NCBI GenBank assembly: GCA_021413405.1
Contig: JAIOQL010000004.1
Coordinates: forward strand, 1-5,520
Direction of reading: 5' to 3'
Length of the DNA: 5,520 nt
DNA from: Leptospira sp.
Lineage (GTDB): Bacteria; Spirochaetota; Leptospiria; Leptospirales; Leptospiraceae
In this document: piece by piece, positions 1 to 5,141 of the stretch
Position numbering within the stretch: position 1 is the first letter of the stretch
Layout: each line of letters opens with the position of its first letter
Notes under the pieces: generated by a model
Databases searched by the model: none
Told to the model about the DNA's origin: nothing
Seen by the model: the letters and a program-made list of their open reading frames with translations, nothing else
Program-made: the position numbers and the translations under genes

Positions 1-412
1 GGGTGGTACATTAACAGGGGTGAGGTCAATGCTTTATTCTGATCTAATACCAAGATGCGGTAAGCTTAAAAAACAATACCAAAACAAAGGTCAAAATCTA
101 AAGAGATTTTGTTTCAGGCCACACTCAATTGATTGGCAGGAATTAATGTTAGTATCAGAATCAACAAATAATTCAGCTTCACTAATCTTTGTATATCTAT
201 TCCTAATTGAAGCAAGCCAATTTGGAGAAGCAATAAGGAGTGTCATGAAAGGAACAACTCCATCAATGTTTAATTTTCCTCCATATTATATTTCTAAAGT
301 ATTAAATTTAATGACGGGAACTCTAAAAATAAAAAGCTCATTCGGGAATGAACGTTACGACGTTTTGAATTTATCTTCTATGGAATTCTCCCAAAATATT
401 CAACCTCCCTAG
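1..412 (+). CDS. DUF1564-family protein, 5' end outside window (C-terminal ~136 residues)
   Basis: The frame is open from base 2 to a TAG stop at 410-412. It has no stop before the left edge, so the GTG at 20 is probably internal and the gene begins outside the window. The residues in the window begin with a GGTLTG stretch and then show a run of the type YQNKGQNLK..FRP...DWQEL, followed by a hydrophobic helix (SASLIFVYLFLIEA). From memory this matches the Leptospira-restricted DUF1564 family (CGGL...LLY...YQ.KGQNL...FRP...DW.EL...LL.LD). The function of that family is unknown and many paralogues occur per genome. No enzymatic motif or signal peptide is visible in the part seen. The last 35 bp overlap the 3' end of murB on the opposite strand. 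If about 40-45 residues are missing, the protein would be of usual family length. I am confident that it is coding and fairly confident of the family. Confidence 0.72.
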   Translation, partial: GGTLTGVRSMLYSDLIPRCGKLKKQYQNKGQNLKRFCFRPHSIDWQELMLVSESTNNSASLIFVYLFLIEASQFGEAIRSVMKGTTPSMFNFPPYYISKVLNLMTGTLKIKSSFGNERYDVLNLSSMEFSQNIQPP

Positions 413-1322
413 TAAGTTTAATCCCGGAAAAATGAAATACTTTTTCTTGAATTAGACAGATTAGATAATCCACATCTGTCGCAGTCGCATTTCTAAAATT
501 TACAATAAAATTGCAATGTTCTGGTGAAATAATAGCTCCACCTTTGGAGAAACCCCGTAAACCAGCATCTTCGATCAATTTCCAGCTTTTTAATGGATGT
601 CCGGAATGATCACTTAGAGATGGATTCTTAAAAACTGATCCAGCGCTTCTTTTATTTTCTGGCTGAGATGCGTTCCGTTTCTCCCTTTTTTCGTTCAGAG
701 AATTTTGGATTTTTAAATTGTCTCCAGGTTGTAAAGTTAGGGCAATTCCTGTAATGATTGAATCCTTTTTCTGTAGGAACTCCGTCATTCTATATCCGAA
801 AGAAATGTCCTTTCTCTGACGTCTTATTTCTCCCCCGTCCCGGATAAATTCAACGTAATCGATTAAGTTAAATAATTCTCCACCGTAGCATCCAGCATTC
901 TGAATTACCGCGCCACCGACATAACCAGGTATTGTACTCAAAAATTCTGATCCAGTAAATCCCATTAAAGAAATTTTACGGAATGTGGGGGTAGTCAACG
1001 CCGCAGTTCCGACAAAAAAACTTGAATCTCCAATTTGCTGAAATTCCCTGAATTTTCCTGACAATCGGATTATCGCGAAATCATCCGGATGGTCAGAAAC
1101 TAGCAGGTTTGTTCCGCCGCCTAAAATTTTATAATCAATACCAAACTTACTAAGAATATTGATTGATTCGTGAATCTGTTCTTCATTTTCAGGCTGAAGG
1201 AAAAGAGGATTTACTCCGCCTATTTTGAAAGAAGTGAAAGGCGCAAGGGTAACATTCTTTTGGTATGGAATTAATTTATGCTGAAGTTCATTGGCTGCTT
1301 CTTGAAATCGATCCAAAAGCAA
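378..1322 (-). CDS. murB: UDP-N-acetylenolpyruvoylglucosamine reductase (MurB)
   Basis: MurB is a cytoplasmic FAD enzyme that reduces UDP-GlcNAc-enolpyruvate to UDP-MurNAc with NADPH, the second committed step of peptidoglycan synthesis. The 314 residues carry the family motifs in order. The FAD-binding loop ILGGGTNLLVSD is at 66-77. GSEFLSTIPGYVGGAVIQNAG, the flavin-site block, spans 124-144. FGYR is at 175-178, with Arg178 at the position of the E. coli catalytic Arg159. SAGSVFKNP is at 226-234, with Ser229 as the proton donor. KLIEDAGLRG is at 248-257 and LTREVEYFG at 303-311, with Glu306 matching E. coli Glu325. Length and motif spacing look complete and of the shorter type II MurB kind. 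The start is TTG: there is no in-frame ATG before residue 120. AAGGA lies 4 nt upstream of this TTG; a second in-frame TTG two codons later has 10 nt spacing and could be the true start. An intrinsic terminator upstream separates it from the preceding gene, so it should have its own promoter. Confidence 0.97.
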   Translation of the reverse strand: MLLDRFQEAANELQHKLIPYQKNVTLAPFTSFKIGGVNPLFLQPENEEQIHESINILSKFGIDYKILGGGTNLLVSDHPDDFAIIRLSGKFREFQQIGDSSFFVGTAALTTPTFRKISLMGFTGSEFLSTIPGYVGGAVIQNAGCYGGELFNLIDYVEFIRDGGEIRRQRKDISFGYRMTEFLQKKDSIITGIALTLQPGDNLKIQNSLNEKREKRNASQPENKRSAGSVFKNPSLSDHSGHPLKSWKLIEDAGLRGFSKGGAIISPEHCNFIVNFRNATATDVDYLICLIQEKVFHFSGIKLTREVEYFGRIP

Positions 1323-1326
1323 ATTA

Positions 1327-1331
1327 TCCTT
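1327..1331 (-). promoter_or_regulatory. murB ribosome binding site (AAGGA) serving a TTG start
   Basis: On the minus strand AAGGA is followed by TAAT and then TTG CTT TTG. The spacing is 4 nt to the first TTG and 10 nt to the second, so either could initiate. No ATG or GTG start is available nearby. The motif abuts, and by two bases overlaps, the foot of the hairpin at 1330-1347. Confidence 0.5.
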
Positions 1332-1347
1332 GTTGGTGTTCCGACAA
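1330..1347. repeat. Short near-palindrome in the murB leader, resembling a dispersed Leptospira repeat
   Basis: The 18-bp plus-strand sequence TTGTTGGTGTTCCGACAA has arms TTGTTGG and CCGACAA around a TGTT loop. The arms are complementary apart from one position, which is a G-T wobble on the plus strand and a C-A mismatch in the murB transcript. From memory it differs at about two positions from a palindromic element of the form TTGTCGGAGTTCCGACAA that recurs between genes in pathogenic Leptospira. I cannot confirm copy number here, since only one copy is in the window. It lies in the 5' leader of murB immediately above the ribosome binding site. Confidence 0.35.
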
Positions 1348-1393
1348 CTAATAGAACTACCCCGAACCGCCTAAAGTTTGTAAAGTCTTATTT

Positions 1394-1420
1394 AAAAAAA
1401 GCGGGAGTAAATCCCGCTTT
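1394..1420 (-). terminator. Intrinsic terminator of the small exported-protein gene
   Basis: A perfect 9-bp stem is formed by AAAGCGGGA (1398-1406) and TCCCGCTTT (1412-1420) around a 5-nt loop. Read on the minus strand it is followed by seven T residues (1400-1394, partly shared with the stem). It begins 26 nt past the stop codon at 1446-1448. It is strong in this orientation; the other strand lacks a T tract after the stem. It separates the exported-protein transcript from murB. Confidence 0.88.
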
Positions 1421-1445
1421 AAAGAAAGTTTTAAAAGATTTTATA

Positions 1446-1805
1446 TTAGTTAGTAGCAACCTGATTTTCAGGGCTATAAAGTGAAGAAAGGGCTTCATAA
1501 GATGTTGCTTCGTTCTCGAGCGATTTAGCCATATCTAAAAATCTCTTAGACTGCATGTCTTGAGTTGCGGCCTTTCCACCGTGGCTTACAATTGCAGATT
1601 CTCTGTAAGATGCTGCAAGCTTCCTCTTTTCAGATGCAACCGAGCTAAGGAAATGAGCGACTGCAGATTTTTGTTCTTTTGTTACTGCACCTTCAATCAG
1701 AGCTTTTTGCAATAGTTTACTTTCGAAATCAAGATCCATTGAAAATAATGAATTGAAAGACAACCCAAGTATTATGGAAGCTATTAAGAAATTTACGATT
1801 TTCAT
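1446..1805 (-). CDS. Small exported helical protein, Leptospira-type hypothetical
   Basis: This gene encodes 119 residues. Residues 1-22 form a typical Sec signal peptide: Lys2, a hydrophobic core IVNFLIASIILGL, and a likely cleavage after LFS-22 before MDLD. There is no lipobox cysteine, so it is not a lipoprotein. The mature part of about 97 residues is rich in Lys, Glu, Ala and Ser and is predicted helical, with one break at Gly76-Gly77 (SHGGKAA), suggesting a two-helix hairpin. It has no cysteine and no enzymatic motif. I recall similar small Leptospira proteins with the pattern ALxEGAVTKEQKxAV...EKRKLA...GGKAA (possibly the LIC_10421-type family), but this is unverified and the function is unknown. 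The ATG start is supported by GAGAGGA 9 nt upstream and by the signal peptide. It is monocistronic, with its own terminator, and has a candidate sigma-54 promoter 53 nt upstream of the start. Confidence 0.85.
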   Translation of the reverse strand: MKIVNFLIASIILGLSFNSLFSMDLDFESKLLQKALIEGAVTKEQKSAVAHFLSSVASEKRKLAASYRESAIVSHGGKAATQDMQSKRFLDMAKSLENEATSYEALSSLYSPENQVATN

Positions 1806-1815
1806 TTTGATTAAT

Positions 1816-1821
1816 CCTCTC
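1816..1821 (-). promoter_or_regulatory. Ribosome binding site of the small exported-protein gene
   Basis: The minus strand reads AGAGAGGATTAATCAAA before ATG. The purine-rich AGAGAGGA core lies 9 nt from the start codon and supports the chosen ATG. Confidence 0.6.
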
Positions 1822-1868
1822 TATTTTTAGTAACTTCAGGAAAACCCAAAATCACTTATACAAGATTA

Positions 1869-1884
1869 TGCATAAGATGTGCCA
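1869..1884 (-). promoter_or_regulatory. Candidate sigma-54 (-24/-12) promoter
   Basis: The minus strand reads TGGCACATCTTATGCA. It contains the full -24 block TGGCAC, five bases, then ATGCA against the consensus TTGCA. The invariant GG and GC are exactly 10 bases apart, as RpoN holoenzyme requires. The expected start site is near 1858, giving a 5' leader of about 53 nt with a good ribosome binding site before the exported-protein ATG at 1805. A gene for a sigma-54 activator lies upstream in the same window. An overlapping sigma-70-like reading (TTGGCA at 1885-1880, then TATAAG at 1860-1855, spacing 19) is weaker because the spacing is poor. The element is short and chance matches occur. Confidence 0.5.
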
Positions 1885-1930
1885 AATGCTAAAATTACTC
1901 AAAAATCAGCTCTCTGGTATCAAATCCTGG

Positions 1931-1957
1931 GAAAAACGCTGAATTTCAATCGTTTTC
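1931..1957. promoter_or_regulatory. Candidate enhancer-binding (UAS) dyad upstream of the -24/-12 element
   Basis: Outer arms GAAAAACG (1931-1938) and CGTTTTC (1951-1957) are inverted repeats apart from one extra A. They enclose an inner odd-centred palindrome TGAATTTCA (1940-1948). Relative to the inferred start near 1858 the element covers about -73 to -99, within the range used by sigma-54 enhancer-binding proteins. It is AT-rich, so chance symmetry is possible, and no DNA-binding consensus for this activator is known to me. Confidence 0.3.
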
Positions 1958-2037
1958 GAGTGAATGTTCCTAGTTATGTCTCTTAATTAGAATGTTTACG
2001 ATTAAAATGAAGCGCTCTTGATTGAATTTAATCCGTT

Positions 2038-2059
2038 CTTCACAACATAGATCGCGAAG
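2038..2059 (-). other. Stem-loop just downstream of the glycosyltransferase gene (no T tract)
   Basis: On the minus strand CTTCGCGA (2059-2052) pairs with TTGTGAAG (2045-2038) over a 6-nt loop: eight pairs, of which two are G-U in RNA. It begins 12 nt after the TAA-side end of the preceding gene at 2071. No run of T follows, so it is not a standard intrinsic terminator; it could be a 3'-end stabilising or weak termination structure. Confidence 0.3.
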
Positions 2060-2070
2060 GAATTGAAATT

Positions 2071-3585
2071 TTATAAATGCAATTCTTTAGGATAATAAAC
2101 TACAATTCGATCTATAATTTTTTTATTTAATGAATTCAGCAGAGGATGCTTAGCCTCTGTTCTTGCTATTATTATTCCTTTAAAGGATTTCATCTCATCA
2201 GAGAAAAAAACATTTTCAGGAATTATCTGAGGATCAATTCCATACCAGGTATTCATAAACGGACACAATGTCCGCTTATGATTTAAAGTATACACACCCT
2301 GACAGGCAAGGAGTTTCATAAAATAATCTGCTTCGCTTGATACGAAATAATATTTCTGTTCTGGAAATTTTGCGTAAACTTTTTCTAATCTTGCATTTTC
2401 ATTTTCCCCCGAATAATTAAATTCTGGGGTCTTTTTGAATCTATCATAGTCTCTATATAAAAAGCAGCCGGTGACTATCAAAATCGCAGCAGAAAGCGCT
2501 GAAATTTTCTGTGCATTTATGTTTAAATAGAAGAAACTAAAAATCGCAACCTGAAACGGTGCATGCAAAAAATACCACTGCCTAGACAGTATCCAATATT
2601 CTTTCAGATAAGTCGCAATAATACTTAGAATAAGAACCGACATCGAGATAAGAAAAAGTATGATTGGTATTGCGAGTTTTGTTCGGTTTCTTTCTCTTTG
2701 TCTTCCGAAAAAATTCAGAGATGAAGCCAATAAAAAAAGAATCAGATACAATAGCAGATTTTGATTAAATACAAGCCGCAATACTTCCCGGAAAATTTCT
2801 CTCCATGAATGAATAAATTCGAAAGGATTAAATTTCATTGAATTTCCATCCATGGGGTTAGCTGAATAAGTTAATTTAGCAACGCAAAAATATACAATTA
2901 GCGTAAAAATGGAAACAATAATCATTAATTTAAATTGGGACAAAAAATCTTTTTTGTTACCTACCCCCGAAAATATCAAAATAAAACATGCAGGAACAGC
3001 CAGTAATGCCTGGGGCGTAGCCAACAGACAGAGAAAAGAAGAAACAAATGCTGCATAAAGGAATTTTTTGTTTTTCGAAAAAATATATAGAACAATAAAA
3101 TATAGAATGAGAATTATCAGAAATGCAAACTCTGAGTAGACTCTTGCTTCCTTTGCAAAAAATATCTGCCATTCGCTCAATCCGAAATATAATGCGGCAA
3201 TAATTCCTGGAATTTTACCAGAGACTTTTCGGACTATTTCTGCCGAAAAAAAGATGATCCCTAGCCCGCACAGATAATTTGGCAATCTCAATGCAAATTC
3301 AAAAGGACCGAATATTTTTCCGCAAATCCAGGTCAGGACATAGGAAAATCCTGTCTGGTTGTTATTTAAATTCTGGAGAGTCGGATGCAGCGTAGACCAC
3401 ATACTTGAAAACGAATCCCGTCCAAGCAATGCAATTTGTCCCCATTCATCAGACCAGACTTCTTTCTCGATTACCCCAACCCACCTATACCTTGCAAAAA
3501 CCAGGAGAAAAATAAATAAAGCAGAATAATAAAAGAAGAGATTCTTCTTTTCATCTTCCGCGCGAAGAAATTCCAATGCGTTCAA
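2071..3585 (-). CDS. GT-C-type membrane glycosyltransferase (GT39/ArnT-like)
   Basis: This is an integral inner-membrane protein of 504 residues with about 11-12 hydrophobic segments between residues 17 and 376 and a soluble tail of about 125 residues. Its N-terminal part follows the GT-C/PMT-like plan: helix 1, then a periplasmic loop with an acidic pair in VWSDEWGQ (Asp46-Glu47), then FALRLPNYLCGLG (97-109) and the FFAKEARVYSEF block (142-153), corresponding to the usual (E)ARxY. Enzymes of this class transfer a sugar from a polyprenyl-phosphate donor to lipid, glycan or protein on the outer face of the membrane. The acceptor here cannot be told. The start is TTG, supported by GAGGG 5 nt upstream; the next gene upstream ends 23 bp away, so the two are probably co-transcribed. 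The sequence looks more AT-rich than the activator gene beside it. The general class is fairly sure; the exact family (GT39 or another GT-C family) is not. Confidence 0.8.
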   Translation of the reverse strand: MNALEFLRAEDEKKNLFFYYSALFIFLLVFARYRWVGVIEKEVWSDEWGQIALLGRDSFSSMWSTLHPTLQNLNNNQTGFSYVLTWICGKIFGPFEFALRLPNYLCGLGIIFFSAEIVRKVSGKIPGIIAALYFGLSEWQIFFAKEARVYSEFAFLIILILYFIVLYIFSKNKKFLYAAFVSSFLCLLATPQALLAVPACFILIFSGVGNKKDFLSQFKLMIIVSIFTLIVYFCVAKLTYSANPMDGNSMKFNPFEFIHSWREIFREVLRLVFNQNLLLYLILFLLASSLNFFGRQRERNRTKLAIPIILFLISMSVLILSIIATYLKEYWILSRQWYFLHAPFQVAIFSFFYLNINAQKISALSAAILIVTGCFLYRDYDRFKKTPEFNYSGENENARLEKVYAKFPEQKYYFVSSEADYFMKLLACQGVYTLNHKRTLCPFMNTWYGIDPQIIPENVFFSDEMKSFKGIIIARTEAKHPLLNSLNKKIIDRIVVYYPKELHL

Positions 3586-3590
3586 GTGAG

Positions 3591-3595
3591 CCCTC
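3591..3595 (-). promoter_or_regulatory. Ribosome binding site that decides the TTG start of the glycosyltransferase
   Basis: The minus strand reads AAGAGGGCTCAC before TTG. GAGGG with 5-nt spacing fits a functional Shine-Dalgarno, and no ATG lies at a comparable distance. It sits within the 23-bp gap after the activator stop codon. Confidence 0.6.
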
Positions 3596-3608
3596 TTTTT
3601 TAAAAATA

Positions 3609-5141
3609 TTACGGATTGTAATCCGTCATATTAGGATTATTTTTGATTTTATATTGTAATGCACCCCTGCTTATTCCGAGGAGCTTTGCTGCGCCTTCCT
3701 GTGTTTTTTCTTTTTCGAATGCCTCACGGATCATATCAGCTTCCAATTTCAGAATTGCTCTCTCAAGGTTCAGATTATTATTTTCCCGGGGAGTTCTATG
3801 GGATATTGACTCTCGCTGGATTCTTTTCCCGTCGGGAGTATCCGGTGCGAAAATTTTTCGCGACGTTTCCTGGACATTTTCCGGTAGTGATTCGGGAAAA
3901 ATTGTATCGCTCGGGCTTAATATTACGGAATACTGAATCGTGTTCTCCAGTTCCCTTACATTTCCCTGCCAATAGTGATTTACGAGACATTGCATTGCTT
4001 CCTGGCTCAAATGCCTGTTTTTCCCATATCTCGAATTATACTCCAGTAAAAAATGGTGAGCGAGAAGAGGAATATCACCCCGTCGCTCCCGCAATGTTGG
4101 AATCCGTATCGGGATTACACTCATCCGGAAATACAAATCGAGACGAAAATTTCCTTTCTCTACTTCAAGCGCAAGGTCACGATTTGTCGCGCTGATTACT
4201 CTGACATCTACTTTTATTTTTTGATGCCCCCCGACTCTTTCGATTTCTCCTTCTTGAAGGACGCGTAAAAGTTTCACCTGAAGTGATGGAGGCATTTCTC
4301 CCACTTCATCCAGGAACAAGGTCCCCTCATCGGCAGTCTCAAACCGTCCCTTTACATTTTTTTCGGCACCCGTATAGGCACCTTTAACATGTCCAAAAAG
4401 TTCTGATTCAAGTAAATTTTCGTTCAATACTCCGCAATTCAGTGCTACAAAAGCTTTGGATTTTCTTGCTGAGAGATTGTGAATGCTTTTCGCAACTAAT
4501 TCTTTCCCGGTTCCCGATTCCCCTATTATCAGAACAGAAGCGTCGGAAGGAGCAACAGTACGGATGCGTGATCGCAAAAATAAAATTTGCGGATCATATC
4601 CTAATATTCTTTCCGAATAGTCATCTTCTTCTTTTTTCCGTTTGAAAAATTCCTGATTGTATCGATTCCTGAAAATCGCTTCAGTAAGTTCATCTGCGAA
4701 ATCCCTGGCTTTTTCGATTTGCTCCGGAGAAAAATGATTTTCTGTTTTCGATTCAAGATTTAAGACACCTATCGTTTCATCAGAATTCACCAGAGGGAGA
4801 GCGAGTTCGGATGCGACCAGGTCTATGAGTTTCACATATCTCGGATCCTCTTTAACATTCGCGACGTAAATTACTTCTTTGATTGCTGCTGCGCTGCCTG
4901 TTATTCCTACGTTGAATGGTAGTTTTGCAGCAAGCCTTTTATCCTTATCAATTCCACGGGCAGCAACAATCGTAAGTACTTTCTTTTCCGGATCCGTCAG
5001 GGAAATACTTCCTGTAGAAGCGCCAAATAAAGAAAGAGCTTCATCCAAAAATAAATCAAGGATTTCAGAGAATGGTTTTCCGGATTTAATTTCCTTTTTA
5101 ATTTTACTGAACGATTCTGATAATTCTCTATCGTCGGTCAC
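3609..5141 (-). CDS. Sigma-54-dependent transcriptional activator, GAF-AAA+-Fis HTH (NifA-like architecture)
   Basis: This 510-residue enhancer-binding protein would use ATP hydrolysis to open RpoN holoenzyme promoters. Residues about 20-160 form a GAF sensor domain (LTDPEKKVLTIVAARG, then GITGSAAA, then YVANVKEDPRY, ending in ALPLV...IGVLNLES). The AAA+ domain spans about 178-405: Walker A GESGTGKE (207-214), sigma-54 contact loop GAYTGA (254-259), Walker B GTLFLDE (273-279), sensor I SATNRD (317-322), arginine-finger region FRLDLYFR (332-339) and sensor II GNVRELEN (393-400). A linker leads to a Fis-type helix-turn-helix at about 479-500 (QEGAAKLLGISRGALQYKIK). There is no receiver domain, so no phosphorelay input; the cue is presumably a small molecule bound by the GAF domain. 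The start is GTG: an in-frame TAA lies five codons upstream. The GTG overlaps the symporter stop as GTGA, with no clear Shine-Dalgarno, which suggests translational coupling. Confidence 0.97.
   Translation of the reverse strand: MTDDRELSESFSKIKKEIKSGKPFSEILDLFLDEALSLFGASTGSISLTDPEKKVLTIVAARGIDKDKRLAAKLPFNVGITGSAAAIKEVIYVANVKEDPRYVKLIDLVASELALPLVNSDETIGVLNLESKTENHFSPEQIEKARDFADELTEAIFRNRYNQEFFKRKKEEDDYSERILGYDPQILFLRSRIRTVAPSDASVLIIGESGTGKELVAKSIHNLSARKSKAFVALNCGVLNENLLESELFGHVKGAYTGAEKNVKGRFETADEGTLFLDEVGEMPPSLQVKLLRVLQEGEIERVGGHQKIKVDVRVISATNRDLALEVEKGNFRLDLYFRMSVIPIRIPTLRERRGDIPLLAHHFLLEYNSRYGKNRHLSQEAMQCLVNHYWQGNVRELENTIQYSVILSPSDTIFPESLPENVQETSRKIFAPDTPDGKRIQRESISHRTPRENNNLNLERAILKLEADMIREAFEKEKTQEGAAKLLGISRGALQYKIKNNPNMTDYNP
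5138..5141 (-). promoter_or_regulatory. GTGA stop-start overlap coupling symporter and activator
   Basis: On the minus strand the activator GTG (5141-5139) and the symporter TGA (5140-5138) share a 4-base overlap. The preceding bases (TGTTACTTGC) contain no AGGAGG-like motif, so initiation probably depends on ribosomes finishing the symporter. Confidence 0.75.

Larger units (their letters stand above)
1806..2070. other. 265-bp intergenic region with regulatory signals
   Basis: This is the only sizeable non-coding stretch in the window. It holds, in minus-strand order, a stem-loop after the glycosyltransferase gene, an AT-rich segment with an AGCGCT palindrome (2011-2016), the nested dyad at 1931-1957, the sigma-54-like element at 1869-1884 and the ribosome binding site of the exported-protein gene. 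A 10-bp palindrome TTATGCATAA (1866-1875) overlaps the -12 region. No convincing small ORF or structured RNA gene is visible. Confidence 0.6.

Noticed and set aside
1323..1393. Promoter for murB, with TTTACA as a -35.
   Set aside because: No -10-like hexamer lies 16-18 bp downstream. A promoter must be near because of the upstream terminator, but I cannot place it.
1278..1484. Plus-strand frame of 68 codons spanning the murB start and the terminator.
   Set aside because: It reads through a strong terminator stem and overlaps two real genes on the other strand; low-complexity Lys-rich product.
1855..1885. Sigma-70 reading of the same region: TTGGCA (1885-1880) with TATAAG (1860-1855) or CATAAT (1870-1865).
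   Set aside because: The spacing is 19 bp for the first pair and no good -35 is at 17 bp for the second. It is kept as the main alternative to the sigma-54 call and not listed as a separate promoter.
1940..2038. Similar segments TGAATTTCAATCGTT (1940-1954) and TGAATTTAATCCGTT (2024-2038), and GAATGTT at 1962 and 1990, as direct repeats.
   Set aside because: They are short and AT-rich, and within the range expected by chance in this composition. They are not convincing as operators or as duplication traces.
2957..3172. Minus-strand frame of 71 codons inside the glycosyltransferase gene.
   Set aside because: It is a shifted frame of the same strand within an intact membrane-protein gene, with no own ribosome binding site seen.
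3280..3295. A second sigma-54-like match on the plus strand, TGGCAATCTCAATGCA, with GG-N10-GC spacing.
   Set aside because: It is antisense inside the glycosyltransferase gene, has an additional mismatch in the -24 block and no gene follows it. It is useful as a reminder that such matches arise by chance.
3643..4195. Long open frames on the plus strand (3643-3936, 3659-4195), and others at 4053-4268, 4442-4645 and 4879-5157.
   Set aside because: They are antisense to the AAA+ activator, whose motifs establish the real frame. Their translations show no recognisable domain.
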